A DNA stretch of 60,153 nucleotides from Gammaproteobacteria bacterium (GTDB lineage Bacteria > Pseudomonadota > Gammaproteobacteria > Natronospirales > REEB76): NCBI GenBank assembly GCA_028870845.1, contig JAGWOR010000009.1, forward strand, positions 1 to 60,153. The letters are read 5' to 3'. The notes below the pieces were generated by a model. The model was not told the DNA's origin. It did no database searches and worked only from the letters and a program-made list of their open reading frames with translations. This document shows positions 52,656-60,153 of this stretch, piece by piece. Made by a program: the position numbers and the translations under genes. How positions within the stretch are numbered: position 1 is the first letter of the stretch; the number at the start of each line of letters is the position of its first letter.

Positions 52656-52674
52656 CCTGGCCATGACTGGCCGG
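52656..52674 (-). promoter_or_regulatory. Possible structured leader of rpsB
   Basis: The rpsB 5' region holds an inverted repeat (CCTGGCCA, loop TGAC, TGGCCGG on the plus strand) about 75 bp before the ATG. In gammaproteobacteria the rpsB leader RNA binds S2 to repress its own synthesis, so a leader fold is expected. The structure here is not proven. Confidence 0.3.
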
Positions 52675-52715
52675 CAGGCACCCCGCGAACGGTTATGATG
52701 TATGTGTGGTTTAAT

Positions 52716-52742
52716 TTGCCAAAAAAGGCCGTGCTTTATACC
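52716..52742 (+). promoter_or_regulatory. Candidate promoter for map
   Basis: TTGCCA (52716-52721) and TATACC (52737-52742) are 15 bp apart, with TACCAT at 17 bp as another reading. It lies in the AT-rich part of the gap between divergent rpsB and map. Spacing and matches are modest. Confidence 0.25.
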
Positions 52743-52815
52743 ATAAGCAATGAATTACAGCAACGCCGCCACAGGCATTTACCCCTTATTTTGACATCGC
52801 GTCTGAATCCTGTTC

Positions 52816-53583
52816 ATGCCAGTTACCATCAAAACACCTGACGAACAAGCCAAAATGCGCATTGCCGGCCGCTTGGCTGCCGAAGTACTGGACATGATTG
52901 GAGAACACGTCCAGCCGGGTGTCACCACCGATGAACTAGACCGCATCTGTCATGACCACATAATCAATGAACAACACGCTATACCTGCGAATGTCGGTTA
53001 TAACGGATTCCCCAAGACCATCTGCACCTCGGTAAACCATGTGGTTTGTCATGGAATCCCGGGTGACAAAAAACTGAAAAATGGCGACATTGTTAATATC
53101 GATGTGACCGTAATAAAAGACGGATTTCATGGCGATACCAGCAAGATGTATTTTGTCGGTGACCCATCGGTGATGGCAAAGCGCCTGGTGCAGGTCACCC
53201 ACGATGCCATGTTGACGGGTATTGATCTGGTGAGACCCGGAGCGCGACTAGGGGATATCGGTCATGCCATACAAAACTACGCAGAAGGACATGGATACTC
53301 CGTAGTACGCGAATATTGCGGCCATGGCATCGGCCGGGTTTACCATGAAGATCCACAGGTATTGCACTACGGCTCACCGGGCAGCGGCCTAGAACTGATA
53401 CCTGGGATGACATTCACAATTGAACCGATGGTAAATGCAGGCAAGCGTCACGTGAAACTTCTGCCTGACGGCTGGACTGTGGTAACCAAGGATCATTCCC
53501 TGTCAGCCCAGTGGGAACACACCCTGTTGGTAACCGCCGATGGCCATGAAATATTAACCGCGCGCGCTGGCGGTGAAATCTGA
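52816..53583 (+). CDS. map: Methionine aminopeptidase, type I
   Basis: Removes N-terminal Met from new proteins. The 255-residue protein has the dimetal ligands in VNIDVTVIKDGFHGDTSKMY (two Asp), the His in CGHGIGRVYHEDP, the Glu in TIEPMVN and a final Glu in QWEHTLLVT. VCHGIP carries the substrate-binding His. Divergent from rpsB and followed by glnD, the arrangement of E. coli. Confidence 0.97.
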   Translation: MPVTIKTPDEQAKMRIAGRLAAEVLDMIGEHVQPGVTTDELDRICHDHIINEQHAIPANVGYNGFPKTICTSVNHVVCHGIPGDKKLKNGDIVNIDVTVIKDGFHGDTSKMYFVGDPSVMAKRLVQVTHDAMLTGIDLVRPGARLGDIGHAIQNYAEGHGYSVVREYCGHGIGRVYHEDPQVLHYGSPGSGLELIPGMTFTIEPMVNAGKRHVKLLPDGWTVVTKDHSLSAQWEHTLLVTADGHEILTARAGGEI

Positions 53584-53604
53584 TCCCATGTCAATTGCAA
53601 GCGC

Positions 53605-56268
53605 TTGAACACCCTACCTTACCACACGGCCATCGGACACACTGCAGTTACACCATCCTCATCGGTACTGCAAACCGGCAACACATCTGAATTGCTGCGG
53701 GATACCTTACGATCGCTGGATGCGGATCTGCAATCACGCTTTGCCACCGGCGCCCCGGTCGAACAGCTACTGCATGAGCGAACTACGGGAGTGGACGAAA
53801 TTGTTTATCGCATCTTTCAATTGTATTTGTCACCTGCAGCCGATGACCTTGCACTTTCAGCTGTGGGCGGCTATGGACGCTGCGAGCTGCACCCATATTC
53901 TGACATCGATATCCTGATCCTGATACGCGGCGCTGATACGAAAAAATATCGCCGTTCCATAGAACAATTCATAGCTTTGCTATGGGATGTCGGGCTTCCG
54001 GTCAGCCACAGCGTGCGTACACCGCTGCAATGCGCCGATCTGGCAGGTACCGACTTGAGCATCGCCACCAATCTTATGGAAGCACGTTTTCTAACCGGTG
54101 CCGCAGACTTATTTGCACAGTTACAACGTCACATGGCTTCTGAGCGGCTGTGGCCGCCTAGGGATTTTTTGCTGGCCAAACAGCAAGAACAACTGCGGCG
54201 TCACGCCAAATACCATGGCACTGCCTATCGGCTTGAGCCTAACATCAAGGAAGGGCCCGGCGGATTGCGCGACATCCAGATGATCGGCTGGGTTGCGCAG
54301 CGCCAATTACACAGCTCCGGAGTTCACAGCCTTGTGGCTTGCGGTTTTCTCGACGCGGATGAATATCAAGCGTTACAAAACGGGCAACATTTTCTATGGC
54401 GGGTGCGCTTTGCGCTACACATGCTATATGGTAGGCGCGAAGATCGCCTGTTGTTTGATGCCCAGACGCGATTGGCTCAACAGTTTGGTTACCTCGATAC
54501 TCCCGCCAATCTTGCGGTTGAGCAGTTCATGCAGGCGTATTACCGCACCGTTAAGCAGCTGAACCTGCTCAACGAAATGCTGCTGCAATCATTGGAAGAG
54601 GCGATTCTCTGCAACGATCTAACACCCGCTATACCTCTCAGCGAATGTTTCGAGGAATGCGGTGGTTTTCTACGGTTGCGCGATCCCCGGGTTTTCCAAC
54701 GTCGCCCAAAGGCGCTGCTGGAAATCTTTCGTGTGTTACAGCAACATTCGCGACTTAAAGGTGTAGGCGCCGAAACTTTACGGCGTCTGTGCGCCAGTCT
54801 TGATCTCATTGACGACGCTTTCCGTGCTTCGTCCGAGCACCGTTCCTTATTCATGCAAATTCTGCGCGCGCCGCGCGGCGTCACTCATGAATTGCGCCGC
54901 ATGAACCGCTACGGAGTGCTCGGACGTTACCTCCCAGCGCTAGGCAAAGTGGTGGGGCGAATGCAGTATGACTTGTTCCATACCTACACCGTGGACGAGC
55001 ACATTCTATTCGTGGTGAGCAATCTGCGGCGTTTTGCATTGACCCGCTATGACCATGAATTCCCGTTATGTAGCGAAATCATGCAGACACTGGCCAAACC
55101 CGAATTAGCCTACTTGGCGGCGTTGTTCCACGATATTGCCAAGGGCCGCGGTGGCGACCATTCCCGATTGGGCGCTGCAGAAGCAGAAAAGTTCTGCCTG
55201 GAACACGGCCTGAGCCGCTACGATGCACGCCTAGTTTCCTGGCTGGTGAGGCACCACCTGCTACTGTCACTCACTGCACAAAAAAAAGATATCGGTGATC
55301 CGCGCGTAGTACGCGACTTCGCGCACCACGTAGGCGACCAATTGCACCTGGACTACTTATATGTACTGACCGTAGCAGACGTACGCGGCACCAACCCGGA
55401 ATTATGGAACTCCTGGAAAGCCAGCCTATTCCGCCAGTTATACCTCGAAGCAAGCCGTGCACTACGCCAGGGGCTGGAAAACCCTATCGACAAGGACGAG
55501 CTTATCCGCGAGACTCAGTCACAAGCGATGTCTCTGTTGCACGCACGGGGGTTTGCCTCCGAAGCAGTGCACAAAGAGTGGACGGCATTTTCTGAAACGT
55601 ATTTCCTCAGCCACACTGCCGACGAAATCGCCTGGCATACCGCCGGGCTACGGATACACGGCATGGACGATGCACCGCTGGTGATGCTGCACCCGGGCGA
55701 TACGCGTGGCGGCACTGCGATCAGTATCTGCTCCGGCCAGGATGCATTGATATTCGCACGTGTGACCGCGACGCTCGCCGAGCTCGGATTGACGGTACTT
55801 GACGCGCGCCTTGTGCCAATGACCGGTGGACGACGGCTCGACACCTACGTGGTCTTGGAAGATAACCGCGAACCCATTGTCGAGGCAGCGCGGCTAGCGG
55901 AAATCGCCGATGTTGTGCAACATGAAGCTCAGCGCCGGAATCTGCCGCCGCATGCGGTCATGCGGCGCGCCCCGCGCCAAGTGCGGCTGTTCACTACCAC
56001 TAGTGAAGTAGAGTTTGCCCCTAATCCTTTCAATGGACGGACGGTACTAGAGATTCATACCAGCGATCGGCCCGGTCTGTTGTCGCTAATCGGTGAGGCG
56101 CTCGCAGACTGCAATATTCGGCTTTGGAATGCGAAAATAACTACGGTTGGTGAGCGTGCTGAGGATGTATTTTTTATCACAGATACCGACAACCAGCCGT
56201 TTGCAGATGCCGCAATGCGCATGCGCCTGCGTACGGCGCTGCTCACCAGGCTGGGCGAAGTCAATTAA
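53605..56268 (+). CDS. glnD: Uridylyltransferase/uridylyl-removing enzyme GlnD
   Basis: Adds or removes UMP on PII proteins in response to glutamine, controlling nitrogen assimilation. The 887-residue protein has the nucleotidyltransferase site GGYGRCELHPYSDIDILI (88-105), an HD domain for removal (LFHDIAKGRGGDHS, about 507-520), and two ACT domains at the C-terminus (about 700-780 and 812-887). The start is a TTG at 53605: it is the only NTG start in the opening of the frame and gives MNTLPYH, matching the MNTLPEQ start of E. coli GlnD. PII and glutamine synthetase genes are not in the window. Confidence 0.94.
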   Translation: MNTLPYHTAIGHTAVTPSSSVLQTGNTSELLRDTLRSLDADLQSRFATGAPVEQLLHERTTGVDEIVYRIFQLYLSPAADDLALSAVGGYGRCELHPYSDIDILILIRGADTKKYRRSIEQFIALLWDVGLPVSHSVRTPLQCADLAGTDLSIATNLMEARFLTGAADLFAQLQRHMASERLWPPRDFLLAKQQEQLRRHAKYHGTAYRLEPNIKEGPGGLRDIQMIGWVAQRQLHSSGVHSLVACGFLDADEYQALQNGQHFLWRVRFALHMLYGRREDRLLFDAQTRLAQQFGYLDTPANLAVEQFMQAYYRTVKQLNLLNEMLLQSLEEAILCNDLTPAIPLSECFEECGGFLRLRDPRVFQRRPKALLEIFRVLQQHSRLKGVGAETLRRLCASLDLIDDAFRASSEHRSLFMQILRAPRGVTHELRRMNRYGVLGRYLPALGKVVGRMQYDLFHTYTVDEHILFVVSNLRRFALTRYDHEFPLCSEIMQTLAKPELAYLAALFHDIAKGRGGDHSRLGAAEAEKFCLEHGLSRYDARLVSWLVRHHLLLSLTAQKKDIGDPRVVRDFAHHVGDQLHLDYLYVLTVADVRGTNPELWNSWKASLFRQLYLEASRALRQGLENPIDKDELIRETQSQAMSLLHARGFASEAVHKEWTAFSETYFLSHTADEIAWHTAGLRIHGMDDAPLVMLHPGDTRGGTAISICSGQDALIFARVTATLAELGLTVLDARLVPMTGGRRLDTYVVLEDNREPIVEAARLAEIADVVQHEAQRRNLPPHAVMRRAPRQVRLFTTTSEVEFAPNPFNGRTVLEIHTSDRPGLLSLIGEALADCNIRLWNAKITTVGERAEDVFFITDTDNQPFADAAMRMRLRTALLTRLGEVN

Positions 56269-56284
56269 ACAAAATAGGACACGC

Positions 56285-57481
56285 ATGAACCCGGATTTGG
56301 ACAAACTTTTTCCTTATCCATTTGAGCGTCTGGCAAAGCTCAAGGATGGAATCACACCACCCTCGCATTTGGCGCACATCGCCATGTCCATCGGTGAACC
56401 CAAGCACGCGCCACCGGCGTTCGTACTGCAGGCGTTGCGTGACAATTTGGCAGGTCTTGGTGCCTACCCGATGGCCAAGGGATTGCCGGAATTACGTACG
56501 GCCATCGCGCGCTGGCTGACGCATCGCTTCAAACTTAGTCCGGGCAGGATTAACCCCGACCGGCACGTGCTGCCGGTGTCGGGTACACGCGAGGGACTAT
56601 TCGCCTTTGCCCAAGCCGTGATGGACCGCGCCCAACGGCCACTGGTGCTGATGCCAAACCCGTTCTATCAGATCTACGAGGGCGCGGCATTCCTGGCGGG
56701 CGCCGAACCGTATTACCTGAATACCATCGCAGAGAATGGGTTCCTACCCGATCTGGAGTCCGTGCCGCAACAGGTATGGCAACGCTGCCAACTTCTTTAT
56801 ATATGCACACCCGGTAACCCAACAGGCGCGATCATGGACGGCGCATATCTCCGGCAGGTACTGAAACTGGCTGACCGCCACGATTTCATCGTGGCCTCGG
56901 ATGAGTGCTACGCCGAAATTTACCTGGACGAAGCCAAACCACCCCCTGGATTGCTGCAGATCTGCGAGGAAAGTGGCCGGCACGATTTCCGTCGCTGCGT
57001 GGTTTTCCACAGCCTGTCAAAACGTTCGAGCTTGCCAGGCCTGCGTTCCGGTTTCGTGGCGGGTGACGCCGCTGTGCTAGAAAAATTCCTTATATACCGA
57101 ACCTACCATGGCTGCGCGCTGCCATTGCCGGTGCAACTGGCAAGCGTGCGCGCATGGGACGATGAGCAACATGTGCTCATGAACCGCCGTCTCTATCAAC
57201 AAAAATTCCAGGCCTGTATGCAAATACTCGCACCGGTGATGGACGTACACTATCCGCCGGCAGCGTTCTACCTATGGCCGAAAACCCAGTTGGACGACGA
57301 GCGCTTCGCGCGGGAATTATATGCCCGGCAGAACCTCAGTGTGCTTCCTGGCAGTTACCTGTCGCGCCCCACATCGAGCGGAGACCCCGGGAAAAATCGT
57401 GTGCGAATTTCGCTGGTGCCAGCGCTTGCAGAATGCATCGAGGCTGCACAGCGCATTCGAGCCTACGTGGAGTCGATATGA
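56285..57481 (+). CDS. dapC: Succinyldiaminopimelate transaminase (DapC-type)
   Basis: PLP enzyme of fold type I that gives N-succinyl-L,L-diaminopimelate in lysine/peptidoglycan synthesis. The 398-residue protein has [20 protein letters not shown], the Schiff-base Lys in [17 protein letters not shown] and a C-terminal RISLVP segment. The ATG at 56285 has AGGA 6 nt upstream; the frame continues upstream over glnD but is not used. It overlaps dapD by 4 bp, and dapE follows, which supports DapC over other aminotransferases. Confidence 0.93.
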   Translation: MNPDLDKLFPYPFERLAKLKDGITPPSHLAHIAMSIGEPKHAPPAFVLQALRDNLAGLGAYPMAKGLPELRTAIARWLTHRFKLSPGRINPDRHVLPVSGTREGLFAFAQAVMDRAQRPLVLMPNPFYQIYEGAAFLAGAEPYYLNTIAENGFLPDLESVPQQVWQRCQLLYICTPGNPTGAIMDGAYLRQVLKLADRHDFIVASDECYAEIYLDEAKPPPGLLQICEESGRHDFRRCVVFHSLSKRSSLPGLRSGFVAGDAAVLEKFLIYRTYHGCALPLPVQLASVRAWDDEQHVLMNRRLYQQKFQACMQILAPVMDVHYPPAAFYLWPKTQLDDERFARELYARQNLSVLPGSYLSRPTSSGDPGKNRVRISLVPALAECIEAAQRIRAYVESI

Positions 57482-58308
57482 ACAATATAACCCTGCGCGG
57501 TACCATTGATTCTGCGTGGGATCAGCGCGCCACGCTCTCCCCCGATAACGTCCCCGCGGAAGTTCGTTTGGCGGTCGAAACAGCCATTAGCCAACTGGAC
57601 TGTGGCGCATTGCGCGTCGCGGAAAAACATGACGGTCGCTGGCAGGTTAACGAGTGGATCAAAAAAGCTGTATTACTGCAGTTCCGCATACAAGCGAATC
57701 AAGTCATAGAGGGCGACGCCACCCGCTATTATGACAAAATCGCCCTCAAGTACGCCACGCACACACGCGCCGAATTTCAGCATGAAGGCGCGCGTGTGGT
57801 GCCGCCAGCCACGGTACGCTTCGGCGCCTATGTTGCGCCGGATGTGGTACTCATGCCGTGCTATGTCAACATCGGCGCTTACCTGGACCGCGGCACGATG
57901 GTGGATACCTGGGCAACCATCGGTTCATGCGCCCAAATAGGAAAAAATGTGCATATATCAGGCGGCGCAGGAATCGGTGGCGTACTTGAACCATTGCAGG
58001 CATCCCCTACCATCATCGAAGACGACTGTTTCATAGGAGCCCGCTCTGAAATCGTCGAGGGTGTAGTCGTGGAAGCAGGCGCGGTGATATCGATGGGGGT
58101 ATTCATAGGCCAGAGCACCCGCATATATGACCGTGAAACCAAAAATATATCTTATGGGCGTATACCTGCTGGTGCTGTAGTTGTGTCTGGAAACCTTGCA
58201 TCCAAGCATGGCGATTGCAGTCTGCAATGCGCGATTATCGTGAAGCGAGTGGATGCAAAAACCCGTGCTCGAGTGGCATTAAACGAGCTTTTGCGCGGCA
58301 TAGACTGA
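57478..58308 (+). CDS. dapD: Tetrahydrodipicolinate N-succinyltransferase
   Basis: Adds succinyl from succinyl-CoA to tetrahydrodipicolinate in the succinylase lysine route. The 276-residue protein starts at the ATG overlapping dapC (57478). It has an N-terminal helical part, the [20 protein letters not shown] start of the left-handed beta-helix, [20 protein letters not shown] and [19 protein letters not shown]. The enzyme is a trimer in the family. Confidence 0.97.
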   Translation: MNNITLRGTIDSAWDQRATLSPDNVPAEVRLAVETAISQLDCGALRVAEKHDGRWQVNEWIKKAVLLQFRIQANQVIEGDATRYYDKIALKYATHTRAEFQHEGARVVPPATVRFGAYVAPDVVLMPCYVNIGAYLDRGTMVDTWATIGSCAQIGKNVHISGGAGIGGVLEPLQASPTIIEDDCFIGARSEIVEGVVVEAGAVISMGVFIGQSTRIYDRETKNISYGRIPAGAVVVSGNLASKHGDCSLQCAIIVKRVDAKTRARVALNELLRGID

Positions 58309-58309
58309 T

Positions 58310-59446
58310 ATGAGTGACGTTGTTTCTCTGACCAAAGAGCTTGTATCACGTCCTTCTGTGACGCCAAACGATGCCGGCTGTCAGCAGTTGATTGGCGCTC
58401 GTTTAGCCAGCATTGGATTCAAGATTGAACATCTGCGGTTTGGTTCGGTGGATAATTTATGGGCACGCTTCGGATCGTCAGGCAACCTCCTGGTATTCGC
58501 GGGTCATACCGATGTAGTCACGCCAGGATCACTGGAATTGTGGGATAGCGATCCTTTCGTTCCAGTGATCAAGAATGGTGTGTTGTATGGCCGCGGTGCG
58601 GCGGACATGAAGGCAGGTCTCGCTGCCATGGTGGTAGCCGCAGAACAATTTCTTCAGGATAAACGGAATCTCACAGGAAGCATCGCTTTTCTCATTACCA
58701 GCGATGAAGAAGGCCCTTCCATCGATGGCACTCATAGGGTAGTGGAATTGCTGGAGAAACGCTCCGTGAAAATTGATTGGTGCGTACTCGGCGAACCCTC
58801 GAGTTTGCATGAATTCGGGGATACGCTCCGTAATGGGCGCCGTGGATCACTAACCGGATTACTCAGAATACATGGGGTACAAGGTCATATCGCCTATCCG
58901 GAGCGGGCCGATAATCCAATCCAGAGAGCACTGCCAGCGCTCACAGAACTATACCAACAGCATTGGGATGATGGCAACGAACACTTCTCGCCGACAAGTT
59001 TTCAAATCTCTAATTTCAACAGCGGCACCGGGGCAGGCAATGTTATCCCAGCGTCGGCCGATATTCGCTTCAATTTCCGCTACTCGAATATGGTGACAGC
59101 TGAGCAATTGCAGGAACGCGTACACAAGATACTTGATAAGCATAAATTGCGATACCAAATCGAATGGCGTGCCATGGGGAACCCTTTCTTGACACCTCCG
59201 GGTCTGCTGACAGCTACAGCGCAAAAAGTAATTTTTGATATTACCGGAAAATTACCCAAGCTGGACACCGGGGGAGGTACGTCAGATGGGCGCTTCATTG
59301 CGCCAAAAGGCGCCCAGGTAATTGAATTTGGGCCATTGAATGCAACTATTCACAAGGTAAACGAATGCGTGGCACTTACTGATTTGGAATTGCTAGTGTG
59401 TGTTTATAAAGGAATCATGCAAGCTTTACTGGATTGCAGTACGTAA
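58310..59446 (+). CDS. dapE: Succinyl-diaminopimelate desuccinylase
   Basis: M20 zinc hydrolase that removes succinate to give L,L-diaminopimelate. The 378-residue protein has FAGHTDVV (His ligand), GRGAADMKAG (bridging Asp), TSDEEGPSIDG (catalytic Glu), GEPSS and the C-terminal IHKVNE. It completes dapC-dapD-dapE. Its 3' end overlaps the end of the convergent dsbB by 21 bp. Confidence 0.97.
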   Translation: MSDVVSLTKELVSRPSVTPNDAGCQQLIGARLASIGFKIEHLRFGSVDNLWARFGSSGNLLVFAGHTDVVTPGSLELWDSDPFVPVIKNGVLYGRGAADMKAGLAAMVVAAEQFLQDKRNLTGSIAFLITSDEEGPSIDGTHRVVELLEKRSVKIDWCVLGEPSSLHEFGDTLRNGRRGSLTGLLRIHGVQGHIAYPERADNPIQRALPALTELYQQHWDDGNEHFSPTSFQISNFNSGTGAGNVIPASADIRFNFRYSNMVTAEQLQERVHKILDKHKLRYQIEWRAMGNPFLTPPGLLTATAQKVIFDITGKLPKLDTGGGTSDGRFIAPKGAQVIEFGPLNATIHKVNECVALTDLELLVCVYKGIMQALLDCST

Positions 59447-59944
59447 GCTATCCGATCTCCAATTAACCAAAAATCCCCCCACACCCAGCAATACAAACCA
59501 GATCAATACCCATTCCGGTAAAGTCATTCCCAGAAAATGCCATTTGATGATGGAACAATCAGCCGTTCCGGTAAATGCCCGAATAATGAATTTATTCAAT
59601 GGCAATGATTTAAACATGTAGTTTAGGCCTGGCCCGCAAGGCGGAAGCATGTAAGCAGGCAGATGCTGGATATATATGTGGCGGATGGATACTGCTGACC
59701 CGGTGGCTGCTGTGAGCAACAATAATATTGAATAAATGCGTGCTCCAATTTTTCCGGGATGATGCAAGAAAGCAACAAAAAATAATAATCCGAGTATTAT
59801 GACTGCGATGCGTTGGAAGATGCACAGTACACACGGTTCCAGACCATCATGGAACTGCGAGTAATAGGCGTATGCCATCAATCCGGTGCAAATGAGAAAC
59901 CCGAGAAGGTTAGCCAGCCGGCGTTTGGATATGGGTTTTAGCAT
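59426..59944 (-). CDS. dsbB: Disulfide bond formation protein DsbB
   Basis: Inner-membrane quinone reductase that reoxidises DsbA. The 172-residue protein has four transmembrane helices and both periplasmic Cys pairs: C38-C41 (EPCVLC) and C103/C130 (PPCGPG, GTADCS), near the E. coli positions. The ATG at 59944 (MLKPISKRRLANLL) is used; the frame to 60007 has no family match. Convergent with dapE. DsbA is not in the window. Confidence 0.93.
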   Translation of the reverse strand: MLKPISKRRLANLLGFLICTGLMAYAYYSQFHDGLEPCVLCIFQRIAVIILGLLFFVAFLHHPGKIGARIYSILLLLTAATGSAVSIRHIYIQHLPAYMLPPCGPGLNYMFKSLPLNKFIIRAFTGTADCSIIKWHFLGMTLPEWVLIWFVLLGVGGFLVNWRSDSLRTAIQ

Positions 59945-60007
59945 ATAATATCTTGATTGGATTTGATTTAAGGATATTTCTGCGATTACGGAAAAAACTA
60001 CGGTCAT

Positions 60008-60153
60008 TGATACATTTTTATTATCAATAGTATATCAAGAACGTGGAGATTTATTGCACCTGTTTTTCATGGCCAGCCGCATCCGTCACTGAGCATTTCT
60101 TTCAGGAACGATTCTGTACTTCCCTTTCCATGGCTTCAAAACCAGCATGCCTG
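60008..60153. other. Right-edge sequence with no supported gene
   Basis: AT-rich near dsbB, then GC-richer. Short minus-strand frames read to the window end without a recognisable motif. A C-terminus of a gene lying beyond the edge cannot be excluded. Confidence 0.3.

Noticed and set aside
59945-60007. N-terminal extension of dsbB by 21 codons
   Set aside because: Polar sequence before the first DsbB helix with no family match; the ATG at 59944 gives normal length.

Overview
The window is about 60 kb of chromosome from a gammaproteobacterium outside the Enterobacterales. The evidence is gene order: rpoE-rseA-rseB, sdhCDAB-sdhE-ygfX, surE-pcm-nlpD-rpoS, pyrG-kdsA-eno-ftsB-ispD-ispF-truD, and the long block rpsB-tsf-pyrH-frr-uppS-cdsA-dxr-rseP-bamA-skp-lpxD-fabZ-lpxA-lpxB-rnhB-dnaE-accA-tilS. 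Lipid A and outer-membrane assembly genes show a Gram-negative envelope. I cannot name the genus from sequence alone.

Layout. 1-3557 (minus): the 5' part of lepA, a glutaredoxin-like gene, and the sigma-E module rseB-rseA-rpoE, divergent from nadB (plus). 5364-9648 (minus): the succinate dehydrogenase operon. It reads from a very small SDHAF4-like gene (9475-9648) through sdhC, D, A, B to sdhE and ygfX. 9750-18354: ygfZ (plus), rsmB, a small membrane protein, lysS, prfB (with its +1 programmed frameshift), recJ, a phosphoglycerate-mutase-like gene, and an NDUFAF3/Mth938-like gene (plus). 18391-21615 (minus): surE-pcm-nlpD-rpoS. 21702-25764: an accessory stretch that separates surE from truD, which are usually neighbours. 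It holds an Smr protein, a 59-aa membrane protein, a Fic AMPylase-family gene with an AbiEi-like N-terminus, an IS3 transposase remnant, an RHS remnant and an enoyl-CoA isomerase-like gene. 25748-52580 (minus): about 27 kb of tightly packed housekeeping genes for MEP isoprenoid synthesis, lipid A, BAM, fatty acid synthesis, replication and translation. 52816-59446 (plus): map, glnD and dapC-dapD-dapE. 59426-59944 (minus): dsbB.

Many neighbouring genes overlap by 4 bp (ATGA or GTGA), which points to translational coupling: rseA/rseB, sdhC/sdhD, surE/pcm, pcm/nlpD, pyrG/kdsA, ispF/ispD, fabZ/lpxA, rseP/dxr, dxr/cdsA, rpsB/tsf and dapC/dapD.

The most notable points are: the fic gene, with a consensus-like promoter bracketed by two copies of a 9-bp palindrome 31 bp apart; truD, whose conserved N-terminus seems to need an ATT start; ribosomal protein S2 with a basic tail of about 85 residues and a stop codon that overlaps tsf; and the 57-codon SDHAF4-like gene at the head of the sdh operon. 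No rRNA, tRNA or CRISPR array was seen.
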